A stretch of 5,609 nucleotides of DNA from Rhodoferax sp. (lineage in GTDB: Bacteria > Pseudomonadota > Gammaproteobacteria > Burkholderiales > Burkholderiaceae_C). Each line of letters begins with the position of its first letter. The stretch's first letter is position 1. The stretch spans positions 1 through 5,609 of the forward strand of contig JADGRK010000184.1 in assembly GCA_017880985.1 (NCBI GenBank), written 5' to 3'. Below the pieces are notes generated by a model. That model worked only from the letters and a program-made list of their open reading frames with translations, had not been told where the DNA came from and ran no database searches. Shown here one piece after another: positions 1-5,354 of this stretch. Position numbers and translations under genes: made by a program.

Positions 1-156
1 CTCACCCCCCACTTCAAGACCCACGCCAAAGATCACCATGGCCGTCGCGGTCTGTTGCGTATGGTGAGTCGCCGCCGCAAGCTGCTCGACTACCTCAAGT
101 CCAGGGACGCTGACCGTTACACCGCGCTGATCGCCAAGTTGGGTCTGCGCAAGTAA
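1..156 (+). CDS. rpsO: 30S ribosomal protein S15, 3' end (5' truncated by window)
   Basis: The first base of the window is in frame, and 51 codons read to a TAA at 154-156. The protein runs from LTPHFKTHAKDHHGRRG to a C-terminus of LIAKLGLRK. The DHHGRRGLLRMVSRRRKLLDYL stretch is the characteristic conserved core of S15, which binds 16S rRNA in the small-subunit platform and is an early assembly protein. S15 is normally about 89 residues, so roughly the first 38 residues lie upstream of the window. A strong intrinsic terminator follows 18 bases after the stop, and pnp lies downstream, the same rpsO-pnp arrangement known from enterobacteria. Nothing is odd in the visible part. Confidence 0.97.
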   Translation, partial: LTPHFKTHAKDHHGRRGLLRMVSRRRKLLDYLKSRDADRYTALIAKLGLRK

Positions 157-174
157 TCGATCAATCGAATGATG

Positions 175-210
175 AACGCCTGAGTTAGTTTCCTAGCTCA
201 GGCGTTTTTT
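175..210 (+). terminator. Rho-independent terminator after rpsO
   Basis: AACGCCTGAG (175-184) pairs perfectly with CTCAGGCGTT (197-206). The stem continues inward through a T-G wobble and three more pairs (186-188 with 193-195), leaving a TTTC tetraloop at 189-192. A run of six T follows the GC-rich stem at 205-210. This is a textbook intrinsic terminator. It should end most rpsO transcripts while possibly allowing some read-through into pnp, as described for the enterobacterial rpsO-pnp unit. Confidence 0.93.
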
Positions 211-225
211 ACTTCGGAGAAGGCA

Positions 226-299
226 ATTGCAGAGCGAAGCTGTGTCATTCCAGAGTGATTTAGATCGAATTTCTCTGGAATGGCATCGTGTTCTGCAAT
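226..299 (+). promoter_or_regulatory. Long imperfect hairpin in the rpsO-pnp leader, candidate pnp autoregulation element
   Basis: Two nested stems are visible. The outer arm ATTGCAGAGCG (226-236) pairs with 289-299 over 11 positions, including two G-T wobbles. The inner arm at 242-255 pairs with 273-286 over 14 positions; its core CATTCCAGAG (246-255) is perfectly complementary to CTCTGGAATG (273-282). A small asymmetric internal loop (237-241 against 287-288) separates the stems and the apical loop is 17 bases. There is no T-run, so it is not a terminator. It ends 58 bases before the pnp start. In Escherichia coli a long leader stem in this place is cut by RNase III and then used by PNPase to repress its own synthesis. 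An equivalent role here is inferred from position and shape only. Confidence 0.6.
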
Positions 300-346
300 G
301 CTGGCTCCGGGCTCGGGTGAGGTGGCCTGCACTTCCCAAATTGACC

Positions 347-351
347 AGGAG
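347..351 (+). promoter_or_regulatory. Ribosome binding site of pnp
   Basis: AGGAG lies six bases before the ATG at 358. It settles the start of pnp against the in-frame upstream ATGs at 280 and 298, which have no such site; the ATG at 280 also lies inside the leader hairpin. Confidence 0.85.
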
Positions 352-357
352 ATAAAT

Positions 358-2478
358 ATGAGCATATTCAACAAAGTGACCAAGACTTTTCAATGGGGCC
401 AAAACACGGTCACCATGGAAACTGGCGAAATTGCCCGTCAAGCCAACGGCGCCGTGCTGCTGGACATGGATGGCACCGTGGTGCTGGCCACGGTGGTTGG
501 CAAGACTGAAGGCAAGGCCGGTCAGGATTTTTTCCCGTTGACGGTCGATTACCTTGAAAAATCCTATGCTGCGGGCAAGATCCCCGGCAGCTTCTTCAAG
601 CGCGAAGGTCGCCCCAGCGAGTTTGAAACGCTGACCAGCCGCCTGATTGACCGCCCGATTCGTCCCCTGTTTCCCGAAGGTTTTTTCAATGAAGTGCATG
701 TCGTAGTGCACACCCTGTCGCTGAATCCGGAAGTTGATGCCGACATCGCCGCTTTGATCGCGACCAGCGCAGCTTTGTCCGTCAGCGGTATCCCGTTCAG
801 CGGCCCGATCGGGGCGGCTCGTGTCGGCTACATCAATGGCGAATACGTGCTTAACCCGGGTCAGACCGCCCGCAAGGATTCCACTATGGATCTGGTGGTG
901 GCCGGAACCGAAGCCGCCGTGTTGATGGTGGAATCCGAAGCCAAGCAACTGTCTGAAGAAATCATGCTCGGCGCCGTGGTGTTTGGTCATGAGCAGGGCA
1001 ATATCGCCATCAATGCGATCCACGAACTGGTGCGTGATGCTGGCAAGCCGGTGTGGGACTGGAAGGCACCGGCCAAAGACGAGGAACTGATCGCCAAGGT
1101 CGGCGCGCTGGCCAAGGACAAACTGGTGGCGGCTTACCAGATTCGCAACAAACAGGCACGGACCCGCGCCTGCCGCGAAGCCTACGCTGTGGTGATGGCC
1201 GACCTGAAGGTGGATGGTGTCGCGTTTGACAGCGTCAAGGTCGAAGGCATGTTGTTTGACATCGAAGCGCATATCGTGCGCAGCCAGATTCTGGCGGGCG
1301 AGCCGCGCATTGACGGCCGCGATACGCGTACCGTGCGCCCGATTGAAATCCGCAACAGCGTGTTGCCGCGTACCCACGGCTCTGCATTGTTCACACGTGG
1401 TGAAACGCAGGCTTTGGTGGTGACCACGCTGGGCACTGAACGTGATGCACAACGCATTGACGCCTTGTCGGGCGACTACGAAGAGCGCTTCATGCTGCAC
1501 TACAACATGCCTCCGTTCGCTACCGGCGAAACCGGTCGTGTCGGCACGCCAAAGCGCCGGGAAATAGGCCATGGTCGACTCGCCAAGCGTGCACTGGTGG
1601 CGTGCTTGCCGAGCAAGGAAGATTTTCCTTACACCATGCGTGTAGTCTCTGAAATCACCGAGTCCAACGGTTCATCGTCGATGGCCTCGGTCTGCGGCGG
1701 CTGCCTGTCCTTGATGGATGCGGGCGTGCCCATGAAAGCGCATGTGGCAGGTATTGCCATGGGCTTGATCAAGGATGGCAACCGCTTTGCCGTGCTGACC
1801 GATATTCTGGGCGACGAAGATCATCTGGGCGACATGGACTTCAAGGTGGCCGGTACCACCAACGGCATTACCGCGTTGCAGATGGACATCAAAATCCAGG
1901 GCATCACCAAGGAAATCATGCAAGTGGCGCTGGCCCAGGCCAAGGAAGCGCGCATGCACATTCTGGGCAAGATGCAAGAGGTGATGGCCGAGGCCAAGAC
2001 TGAGGTGTCCACCTTCGCACCGCGCCTGTTCACCATGAAGATCAACCCGGAAAAAATCCGTGATGTGATCGGCAAGGGCGGCTCCGTGATTCGTGCGCTG
2101 ACCGAAGAAACCGGCACCCAGATCAACATTGATGAAGACGGCACCATCACCATCGCATCGGCCGATCCGGCCAAGGCCGAGGAAGCCAAGCGCCGCATTG
2201 AGCAGATCACGGCGGAAGTCGAAATTGGAAAGGTCTATGAAGGCCCGATTACCAAGATTCTGGACTTTGGCGCTTTGGTCAATCTGTTGCCTGGCAAGGA
2301 TGGTCTGCTGCACATCAGCCAGATTGCGCATGAGCGCGTTGAAAAGGTCACCGATTACCTGACCGAAGGCCAGATCGTGCGGGTCAAGGTGCTGGAGACT
2401 GACGAAAAGGGCCGCGTCAAGCTGTCCATGAAGGCTTTGCTGGACCGTCCGGCCCAGAACGGCTCCGAGCGTGCATGA
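358..2478 (+). CDS. pnp: Polyribonucleotide nucleotidyltransferase (PNPase)
   Basis: The 706-residue protein is close to the usual PNPase length (E. coli about 711). PNPase is a trimeric, phosphate-dependent 3'-to-5' exoribonuclease of the cytoplasm, often part of the RNA degradosome. It releases nucleoside diphosphates and can also add 3' tails. Domain order is complete: first RNase PH-like core (about 10-145, with FFKREGRPSE at 79-88), helical linker, second RNase PH core (about 310-545), KH domain (about 553-615, VIGKGG with GKGG at 572-575) and S1 domain (about 622-693). Active-site elements are intact: FTRGETQ at 345-351, the serine cluster NGSSS at 437-441, and DILGDEDHLGDMD at 482-494, whose D486 and D492 match the metal-binding aspartates of the E. 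coli enzyme. The start is set by AGGAG six bases upstream. It follows rpsO, and the hairpin at 226-299 suggests post-transcriptional autocontrol. No defects were seen. Confidence 0.98.
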   Translation: MSIFNKVTKTFQWGQNTVTMETGEIARQANGAVLLDMDGTVVLATVVGKTEGKAGQDFFPLTVDYLEKSYAAGKIPGSFFKREGRPSEFETLTSRLIDRPIRPLFPEGFFNEVHVVVHTLSLNPEVDADIAALIATSAALSVSGIPFSGPIGAARVGYINGEYVLNPGQTARKDSTMDLVVAGTEAAVLMVESEAKQLSEEIMLGAVVFGHEQGNIAINAIHELVRDAGKPVWDWKAPAKDEELIAKVGALAKDKLVAAYQIRNKQARTRACREAYAVVMADLKVDGVAFDSVKVEGMLFDIEAHIVRSQILAGEPRIDGRDTRTVRPIEIRNSVLPRTHGSALFTRGETQALVVTTLGTERDAQRIDALSGDYEERFMLHYNMPPFATGETGRVGTPKRREIGHGRLAKRALVACLPSKEDFPYTMRVVSEITESNGSSSMASVCGGCLSLMDAGVPMKAHVAGIAMGLIKDGNRFAVLTDILGDEDHLGDMDFKVAGTTNGITALQMDIKIQGITKEIMQVALAQAKEARMHILGKMQEVMAEAKTEVSTFAPRLFTMKINPEKIRDVIGKGGSVIRALTEETGTQINIDEDGTITIASADPAKAEEAKRRIEQITAEVEIGKVYEGPITKILDFGALVNLLPGKDGLLHISQIAHERVEKVTDYLTEGQIVRVKVLETDEKGRVKLSMKALLDRPAQNGSERA

Positions 2479-2548
2479 TCGTCATCAAACTCTGTGGGGC
2501 AGACCGTGGTTACGCGCAGCGAGCAACTTCTTTCGCCCACTGAGTACT

Positions 2549-2576
2549 ATGACATTGATAGCTGCTAACGTATATT
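2549..2576 (+). promoter_or_regulatory. Possible sigma-70 promoter for the oxidoreductase-tpiA genes
   Basis: ATGACA (2549-2554, five of six to TTGACA) and TATATT (2571-2576, five of six to TATAAT) are separated by 16 bases in the pnp-oxidoreductase gap. The predicted start near 2583 would leave a leader of only about 15 bases and would remove part of the only purine-rich stretch ahead of the ATG. The element overlaps a repeat-like sequence, so the match could be incidental. Confidence 0.38.
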
Positions 2577-2597
2577 TCCCAAGGGCTATGGCCTGAA
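2555..2597 (+). repeat. Candidate copy of a dispersed Comamonadaceae-type intergenic repeat
   Basis: The sequence begins TTGATAGCTGCTAACG and ends AAGGGCTATGGCCTGAAA. It resembles short intergenic repeats that I recall being scattered through Comamonadaceae genomes, with a TTGATAGCTGCT half followed by an AAGSGCTA-GGCC half. Here ATAGC (2558-2562) can pair with GCTAT (2585-2589), giving a weak hairpin. Only one clear copy lies in the window, so repetition cannot be shown from this sequence. The right end abuts the start codon of the next gene. Confidence 0.4.
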
Positions 2598-3599
2598 ATG
2601 AACATGAAGGTCATCGAAATCTCGTCCTTTGGCGGCCCCGACGTATTGCGCCTGGGTGAGCGACCTGTACCCGTGCCGGGCGTCGGTGAATTGCTCATTC
2701 GCGTTTCCGCCAGCGGGGTCAACCGACCCGATGTGCTGCAACGTGCTGGTCACTATCCGGCGCCCCCCGGTGCTTCGGATATTGCGGGGCTGGAGGTGGC
2801 GGGCGTGATTGAACAGGGTGATGCGCAGTCGCTGGCGCGCTCGGGCTTGAAGCTCGGGGATCGAGTTTGTGCCTTGGTTGCCGGTGGTGGTTACGCTGAG
2901 TTTTGCGTCGCGCCGGTAGGGCAGTGTCTTCCGGTGCCGAAAGGCTTGAGCGATGTCGAAGCGGCTTCACTGCCGGAGACCTTTTTTACCGTCTGGAGCA
3001 ATGTGTTTGACCGCGTTCATCTGCAAAAAGGTGAAACGCTATTGATTCAGGGGGGCTCCAGCGGCATTGGTGTGACCGCCATCCAATTGGCCAAAGCCAT
3101 GGGCGCGCAGGTGATGGTGACCGCAGGCAGCGATGAAAAGTGTGTCGCCTGCCTGGCCTTGGGGGCTGACCATGCGATTAACTACAGGGCGCACGATTTT
3201 CAGGACGAGGTCAAGCGATTGACGCTCGGCCAGGGTGTGAATGTTATTTTGGACATGGTCGCGGGCAGCTATGTGGCCAAGGAGATCGAGTGTTTGAGTG
3301 ACGATGGTCGCTTGGTCATCATTGCAGTGCAGGGTGGGATCAAGAGTGAAATCAACGCTGGCTTGGTGCTGCGTAAGCGGCTTACGGTGACGGGATCGAC
3401 ATTGCGGGCTCGTCCAGTTGCTTTCAAGACCGCCATTGCTCAGGCGCTTCTGAAAAATGTTTGGCCACTGATTGAGTGTGGCAGCATCAAACCTGTGATT
3501 CACAGTACGTTCCCGGCGCAGGACGCATTCAGGGCGCACGCCCTGATGGAGTCCAACCAGCATGTAGGCAAGATTGTTTTGACTTGGGGTGTCACATGA
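2598..3599 (+). CDS. NAD(P)H:quinone oxidoreductase, zinc-independent MDR family (PIG3/QOR-like)
   Basis: The 333-residue protein belongs to the medium-chain dehydrogenase/reductase superfamily. An N-terminal GroES-like domain (about 30-125) carries GVNRPDVLQRAGHYP (40-54) and GLEVAG (64-69). The Rossmann domain (about 130-270) has the nucleotide-binding GGSSGIG at 152-158. The cysteine cluster and catalytic zinc ligands of alcohol dehydrogenases are absent, which fits the quinone oxidoreductase branch. These soluble enzymes usually use NADPH to reduce quinones or activated alkenes, but the actual substrate cannot be read from sequence. Two starts are possible: ATG at 2598 (used here) and ATG at 2604, giving MKVIEISSFGGP, a very typical family N-terminus. 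Neither has a good Shine-Dalgarno; AAGGG at 2581-2585 is distant. The stop overlaps the tpiA start (ATGA), implying co-transcription and translational coupling. Confidence 0.9.
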   Translation: MNMKVIEISSFGGPDVLRLGERPVPVPGVGELLIRVSASGVNRPDVLQRAGHYPAPPGASDIAGLEVAGVIEQGDAQSLARSGLKLGDRVCALVAGGGYAEFCVAPVGQCLPVPKGLSDVEAASLPETFFTVWSNVFDRVHLQKGETLLIQGGSSGIGVTAIQLAKAMGAQVMVTAGSDEKCVACLALGADHAINYRAHDFQDEVKRLTLGQGVNVILDMVAGSYVAKEIECLSDDGRLVIIAVQGGIKSEINAGLVLRKRLTVTGSTLRARPVAFKTAIAQALLKNVWPLIECGSIKPVIHSTFPAQDAFRAHALMESNQHVGKIVLTWGVT

Positions 3600-4339
3600 G
3601 AAAAAAGCTGATTGCAGGCAACTGGAAAATGAATGGCAGCGTGGCTGCCAACGAGGCTTTGGTTGAGGGCCTGCTGGCGGGAATCGGGACGCCGGTCTGT
3701 CAGGTCGGCTTGTGCGTGCCGTCCGTCTATCTGGCGCAATGCCAGGCGCTGGTGGCGGGCAGTGTCATTGAGTTGGGCGCACAGGATGTGTCGCAGCATG
3801 AGCGAGGCGCATTCACGGGTGAAGTTTCCTGTGCCATGCTTAAGGAGTTTGGCGTGCGTTATTGCCTCGTTGGCCATTCCGAGCGGCGTCAATATCATTT
3901 CGAGACCGATGCGGTAGTTGCGGCCAAAGCCCAGCGGGCGCTGGCCTGCGGCATCACACCGATTGTGTGTGTGGGTGAAACGCTGGCTGAGCGGGAAGCA
4001 GGCAAGACCGAAGAAGTGGTCAAGCGCCAGCTCGCGGCGGTGATTCACGCCAACGGTCACTGCATCAGCGAGATTGTGGTGGCGTACGAGCCGATCTGGG
4101 CTATCGGTACCGGCAAGACGGCCAGCAGTGAGCAGGCGCAGCAAGTGCATGCCGTTTTGCGTTCGCAGTTGCAAGCGGCCTCGAATCAGGCGGGTCGGAT
4201 TCAAATCCTTTATGGCGGCAGCATGAACGCCGCCAATGCGGCACAGTTGCTGGCGCAGCCCGATATTGATGGTGGATTGGTCGGCGGCGCTGCGCTCAAG
4301 GCCTCAGAATTTTTATCAATTATTGCTTGCACCCACTGA
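3596..4339 (+). CDS. tpiA: Triosephosphate isomerase
   Basis: The 247-residue protein is the normal length for TIM, the homodimeric cytoplasmic (beta/alpha)8 barrel that interconverts dihydroxyacetone phosphate and glyceraldehyde 3-phosphate in glycolysis and gluconeogenesis. All catalytic parts are present: GNWKMN with N9 and K11, the electrophile H94 in GHSERR, the base E165 in YEPIWAIGTGKT followed by the flexible loop 6 (about 166-175), and phosphate-gripping YGGSMN (206-211) and GGLVGGAAL (226-234). The start at 3596 overlaps the TGA of the upstream oxidoreductase in an ATGA junction. It gives the expected N-terminus MRKKLIAGNWKMN, with a weak GGGG at 3586-3589 as possible ribosome contact. 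The further in-frame extension upstream lies wholly inside the oxidoreductase gene and is rejected. secG follows after 37 bases with no terminator between, so a shared transcript is likely. Confidence 0.98.
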   Translation: MRKKLIAGNWKMNGSVAANEALVEGLLAGIGTPVCQVGLCVPSVYLAQCQALVAGSVIELGAQDVSQHERGAFTGEVSCAMLKEFGVRYCLVGHSERRQYHFETDAVVAAKAQRALACGITPIVCVGETLAEREAGKTEEVVKRQLAAVIHANGHCISEIVVAYEPIWAIGTGKTASSEQAQQVHAVLRSQLQAASNQAGRIQILYGGSMNAANAAQLLAQPDIDGGLVGGAALKASEFLSIIACTH

Positions 4340-4376
4340 ATTTGGGCAGAAGCAGCTACATATTTAGGAGTATTCA

Positions 4377-4730
4377 ATGAGTGTTTTTCTAACCATTTTG
4401 CTGGCGGTCCAGATGATTGCCGCGGTCGTCATGGTCGGTTTGATTCTGGTGCAACACGGCAAGGGCGCGGACATGGGTGCTGCTTTTGGCAGCGGCGGTT
4501 CTGGAAGCTTGTTCGGTGCCAGCGGCAGCGCGAATTTTCTGTCACGCACCACGGCGGTGCTTGCCACCTTGTTCTTTGCTTGCACGCTACTGCTGGCTTA
4601 TTTTGGTACGGCTCGCCCAGCGGCCAGCTCAGGCAGTGTGCTTGAGGGCGCGTCTGTAACAGCCCCGGCGCCGGTTGCCAGTATGCCGATCGTGCCTGCG
4701 TCCGGTGCGACTCAGATTCCATCAAAATAA
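4377..4730 (+). CDS. secG: Protein translocase subunit SecG
   Basis: The 117-residue small membrane protein is the non-essential third subunit of the SecYEG channel and stimulates SecA-driven export. It has two hydrophobic segments: about 3-25 (FLTILLAVQMIAAVVMVGLI) and about 58-76 (TTAVLATLFFACTLLLAYF). Between them is the conserved glycine-rich cytoplasmic loop LVQHGKGADMGAAFG continuing to SGSANFLSRTT (24-59), the hallmark of SecG. A tail of about 40 residues rich in Ala, Pro, Ser and Val follows, common and poorly conserved in proteobacterial SecG. AGGAG at 4366-4370, six bases before the ATG, supports the start. It sits behind tpiA and ahead of tRNA-Leu, an order also known in other proteobacteria where secG adjoins a leucine tRNA. 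No terminator is visible after its stop. Confidence 0.96.
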   Translation: MSVFLTILLAVQMIAAVVMVGLILVQHGKGADMGAAFGSGGSGSLFGASGSANFLSRTTAVLATLFFACTLLLAYFGTARPAASSGSVLEGASVTAPAPVASMPIVPASGATQIPSK

Positions 4731-4756
4731 TTGCGGTTGAAATTACCCACTCGCAT

Positions 4757-4785
4757 CTGGAAATCGGGCGATTTAAGGGTAAACT
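4757..4785 (+). promoter_or_regulatory. Possible promoter for tRNA-Leu
   Basis: TAAACT (4780-4785) could be a -10 element and CTGGAA (4757-4762) a weak -35, 17 bases apart. The bases just after the -10 (GCGGCACGG) are GC-rich, as is common for the discriminator of stringently controlled stable-RNA promoters. The predicted start near 4792 falls at the edge of the foldable leader. The -35 matches at only three of six positions, so this is tentative. Confidence 0.35.
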
Positions 4786-4792
4786 GCGGCAC

Positions 4793-4836
4793 GGTCTGAA
4801 ACGCTAAAACCGTTAGTGCCTCAGGCACATCAGACC
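4793..4836 (+). promoter_or_regulatory. Foldable leader upstream of tRNA-Leu (three-way-junction candidate)
   Basis: GGTCTGA (4793-4799) pairs perfectly with TCAGACC (4830-4836). Inside it are two hairpins: AACG (4800-4803) with CGTT (4811-4814) around a seven-base loop, and GTGCC (4816-4820) with GGCAC (4824-4828) around a TCA loop. Together they make a compact closed three-way junction ten bases before the tRNA. No T-run follows, so it does not look like an intrinsic terminator. Whether it forms or matters is unknown; it would be removed by RNase P when the tRNA 5' end is made. Confidence 0.4.
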
Positions 4837-4846
4837 CGCGAGTGAC

Positions 4847-4931
4847 GCCGTCGTGGTGAAATTGGTAGACACGCTATCTTGAGGTGGTAGTGGCGAAAGC
4901 TTTGCGAGTTCGAGTCTCGCCGACGGCACCA
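4847..4931 (+). tRNA. tRNA-Leu, anticodon GAG
   Basis: This is a complete class II tRNA of 85 bases. The acceptor stem GCCGTCG (4847-4853) pairs with CGACGGC (4921-4927), followed by discriminator A at 4928 and an encoded CCA at 4929-4931. The D-arm contains GGTGAAATTGGTAGAC. The anticodon stem CTATC (4874-4878) pairs with GGTAG (4886-4890) around the loop TTGAGGT, giving anticodon GAG at 4881-4883, which reads CUC and CUU leucine codons. A 13-base variable arm (4891-4903), as expected for tRNA-Leu, precedes the T-arm GCGAG-TTCGAGT-CTCGC (4904-4920). It lies between secG and nuoA, only 59 bases ahead of nuoA, so the nuo message may begin as read-through from this tRNA, from its own promoter, or both. 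Confidence 0.98.
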
Positions 4932-4942
4932 AATAAACATGC

Positions 4943-4956
4943 TTGATGTGGATCAA
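4943..4956 (+). promoter_or_regulatory. Perfect FNR/ANR-type binding site ahead of nuoA
   Basis: TTGAT-GTGG-ATCAA matches the consensus of the FNR branch of the CRP/FNR family (TTGAT-N4-ATCAA) at all ten fixed positions. It lies between the tRNA 3' end and nuoA, centred at 4949.5. That is 41.5 bases before the nuoA ATG at 4991, the class II activator distance if transcription starts at the ATG. CACAAT at 4979-4984 could serve as the -10. FNR-type proteins are oxygen-sensing iron-sulfur regulators. Whether this one activates or represses, and whether the host has one, cannot be read from the window. Confidence 0.65.
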
Positions 4957-4990
4957 TGCAGCAAGCCAAAACCTGGATCACAATCGACCG

Positions 4991-5350
4991 ATGAACCTTG
5001 ACCAGTACTTGCCAGTCTTCCTCTTTATCCTGGTCGGCATCGGTGTCGGCGTTGCGCCCCAGGTACTCGGTTATGTCCTTGGGCCAAACCGGCCTGATCC
5101 GGCAAAAAATTCACCTTATGAGTGCGGGTTTGAGGCCTTCGGCGATGCGCGCATGAAGTTCGACGTGCGCTACTACCTGGTGGCCATACTTTTCATTTTG
5201 TTCGATCTGGAAATTGCATTTCTGTTCCCTTGGGCGGTGTCGCTTAAGGAAATCGGCGCGCTCGGATTTTGGTCGGTCATGGTGTTTCTGGCGATTCTTG
5301 TCGTAGGCTTTGTTTACGAGTGGAAAAAAGGGGCCCTTGACTGGGAATAG
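4991..5350 (+). CDS. nuoA: NADH-quinone oxidoreductase subunit A
   Basis: The 119-residue inner-membrane subunit (ND3 homologue) of respiratory complex I is part of the membrane arm near the quinone site. Three transmembrane segments are evident, at about 7-30, 61-83 and 89-109. The conserved loop NSPYECGFEAF (40-50) carries the invariant Cys45 region. FDVRYYLVAILFILFDLEIAFLFPW (57-81) contains the conserved acidic pair D72/E74. The start MNLDQYLPVF is the usual betaproteobacterial N-terminus. An earlier in-frame ATG at 4946 and TTG at 4943 would add 15-16 unconserved residues and lie inside the FNR-like palindrome, so they are rejected. No Shine-Dalgarno is visible before 4991. It is the first gene of the nuo operon, and nuoB starts four bases after its TAG. 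Confidence 0.97.
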   Translation: MNLDQYLPVFLFILVGIGVGVAPQVLGYVLGPNRPDPAKNSPYECGFEAFGDARMKFDVRYYLVAILFILFDLEIAFLFPWAVSLKEIGALGFWSVMVFLAILVVGFVYEWKKGALDWE

Positions 5351-5354
5351 ATCG

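Noticed and set aside
157..168. TCGAT-CA-ATCGA palindrome just after the rpsO stop
   Set aside because: It is a short palindrome between a stop codon and a strong terminator, with no matching regulator consensus that I recognise and no sign of a promoter nearby.
280..357. N-terminal extension of PNPase from the ATG at 280
   Set aside because: The 26 extra residues are unlike PNPase N-termini, the ATG lies within the leader hairpin, and the ATG at 358 has an ideal AGGAG site.
193..1572. Long open frame of 459 codons on the minus strand opposite pnp
   Set aside because: It lies entirely antisense to an intact, strongly conserved pnp and covers the leader hairpin and part of the rpsO terminator. 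Its composition (rich in His, Gln, Arg, Ala) is what reverse-strand reading of GC-rich codons produces. No recognisable domain or ribosome site was seen.
1672..2331. Minus-strand open frame of 219 codons opposite the 3' half of pnp
   Set aside because: It is a shadow of pnp codon usage with no domain, and sits opposite the catalytic, KH and S1 regions that fully explain the sequence.
3476..3595. N-terminal extension of triosephosphate isomerase by 40 codons
   Set aside because: It falls wholly inside the oxidoreductase coding region in another frame, and the conserved TIM N-terminus begins at 3596.
3500..4204. Minus-strand open frame of 234 codons across the oxidoreductase-tpiA junction
   Set aside because: It is antisense to two intact conserved genes, with no recognisable domain and no ribosome site.
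4349..4362. AGCAGCTA (4351-4358) as an inverted partial copy of the repeat-like block at 2555
   Set aside because: Only eight bases match the reverse complement of the first block and the second half is missing. This is too short to separate from chance, and the region is explained as the tpiA-secG gap with its AGGAG site.
4943..4990. N-terminal extension of NuoA from TTG 4943 or ATG 4946
   Set aside because: The added 15-16 residues are not part of the NuoA family, there is no Shine-Dalgarno, and the codons lie in the FNR-like palindrome. The usual MNLDQYLP start is at 4991.
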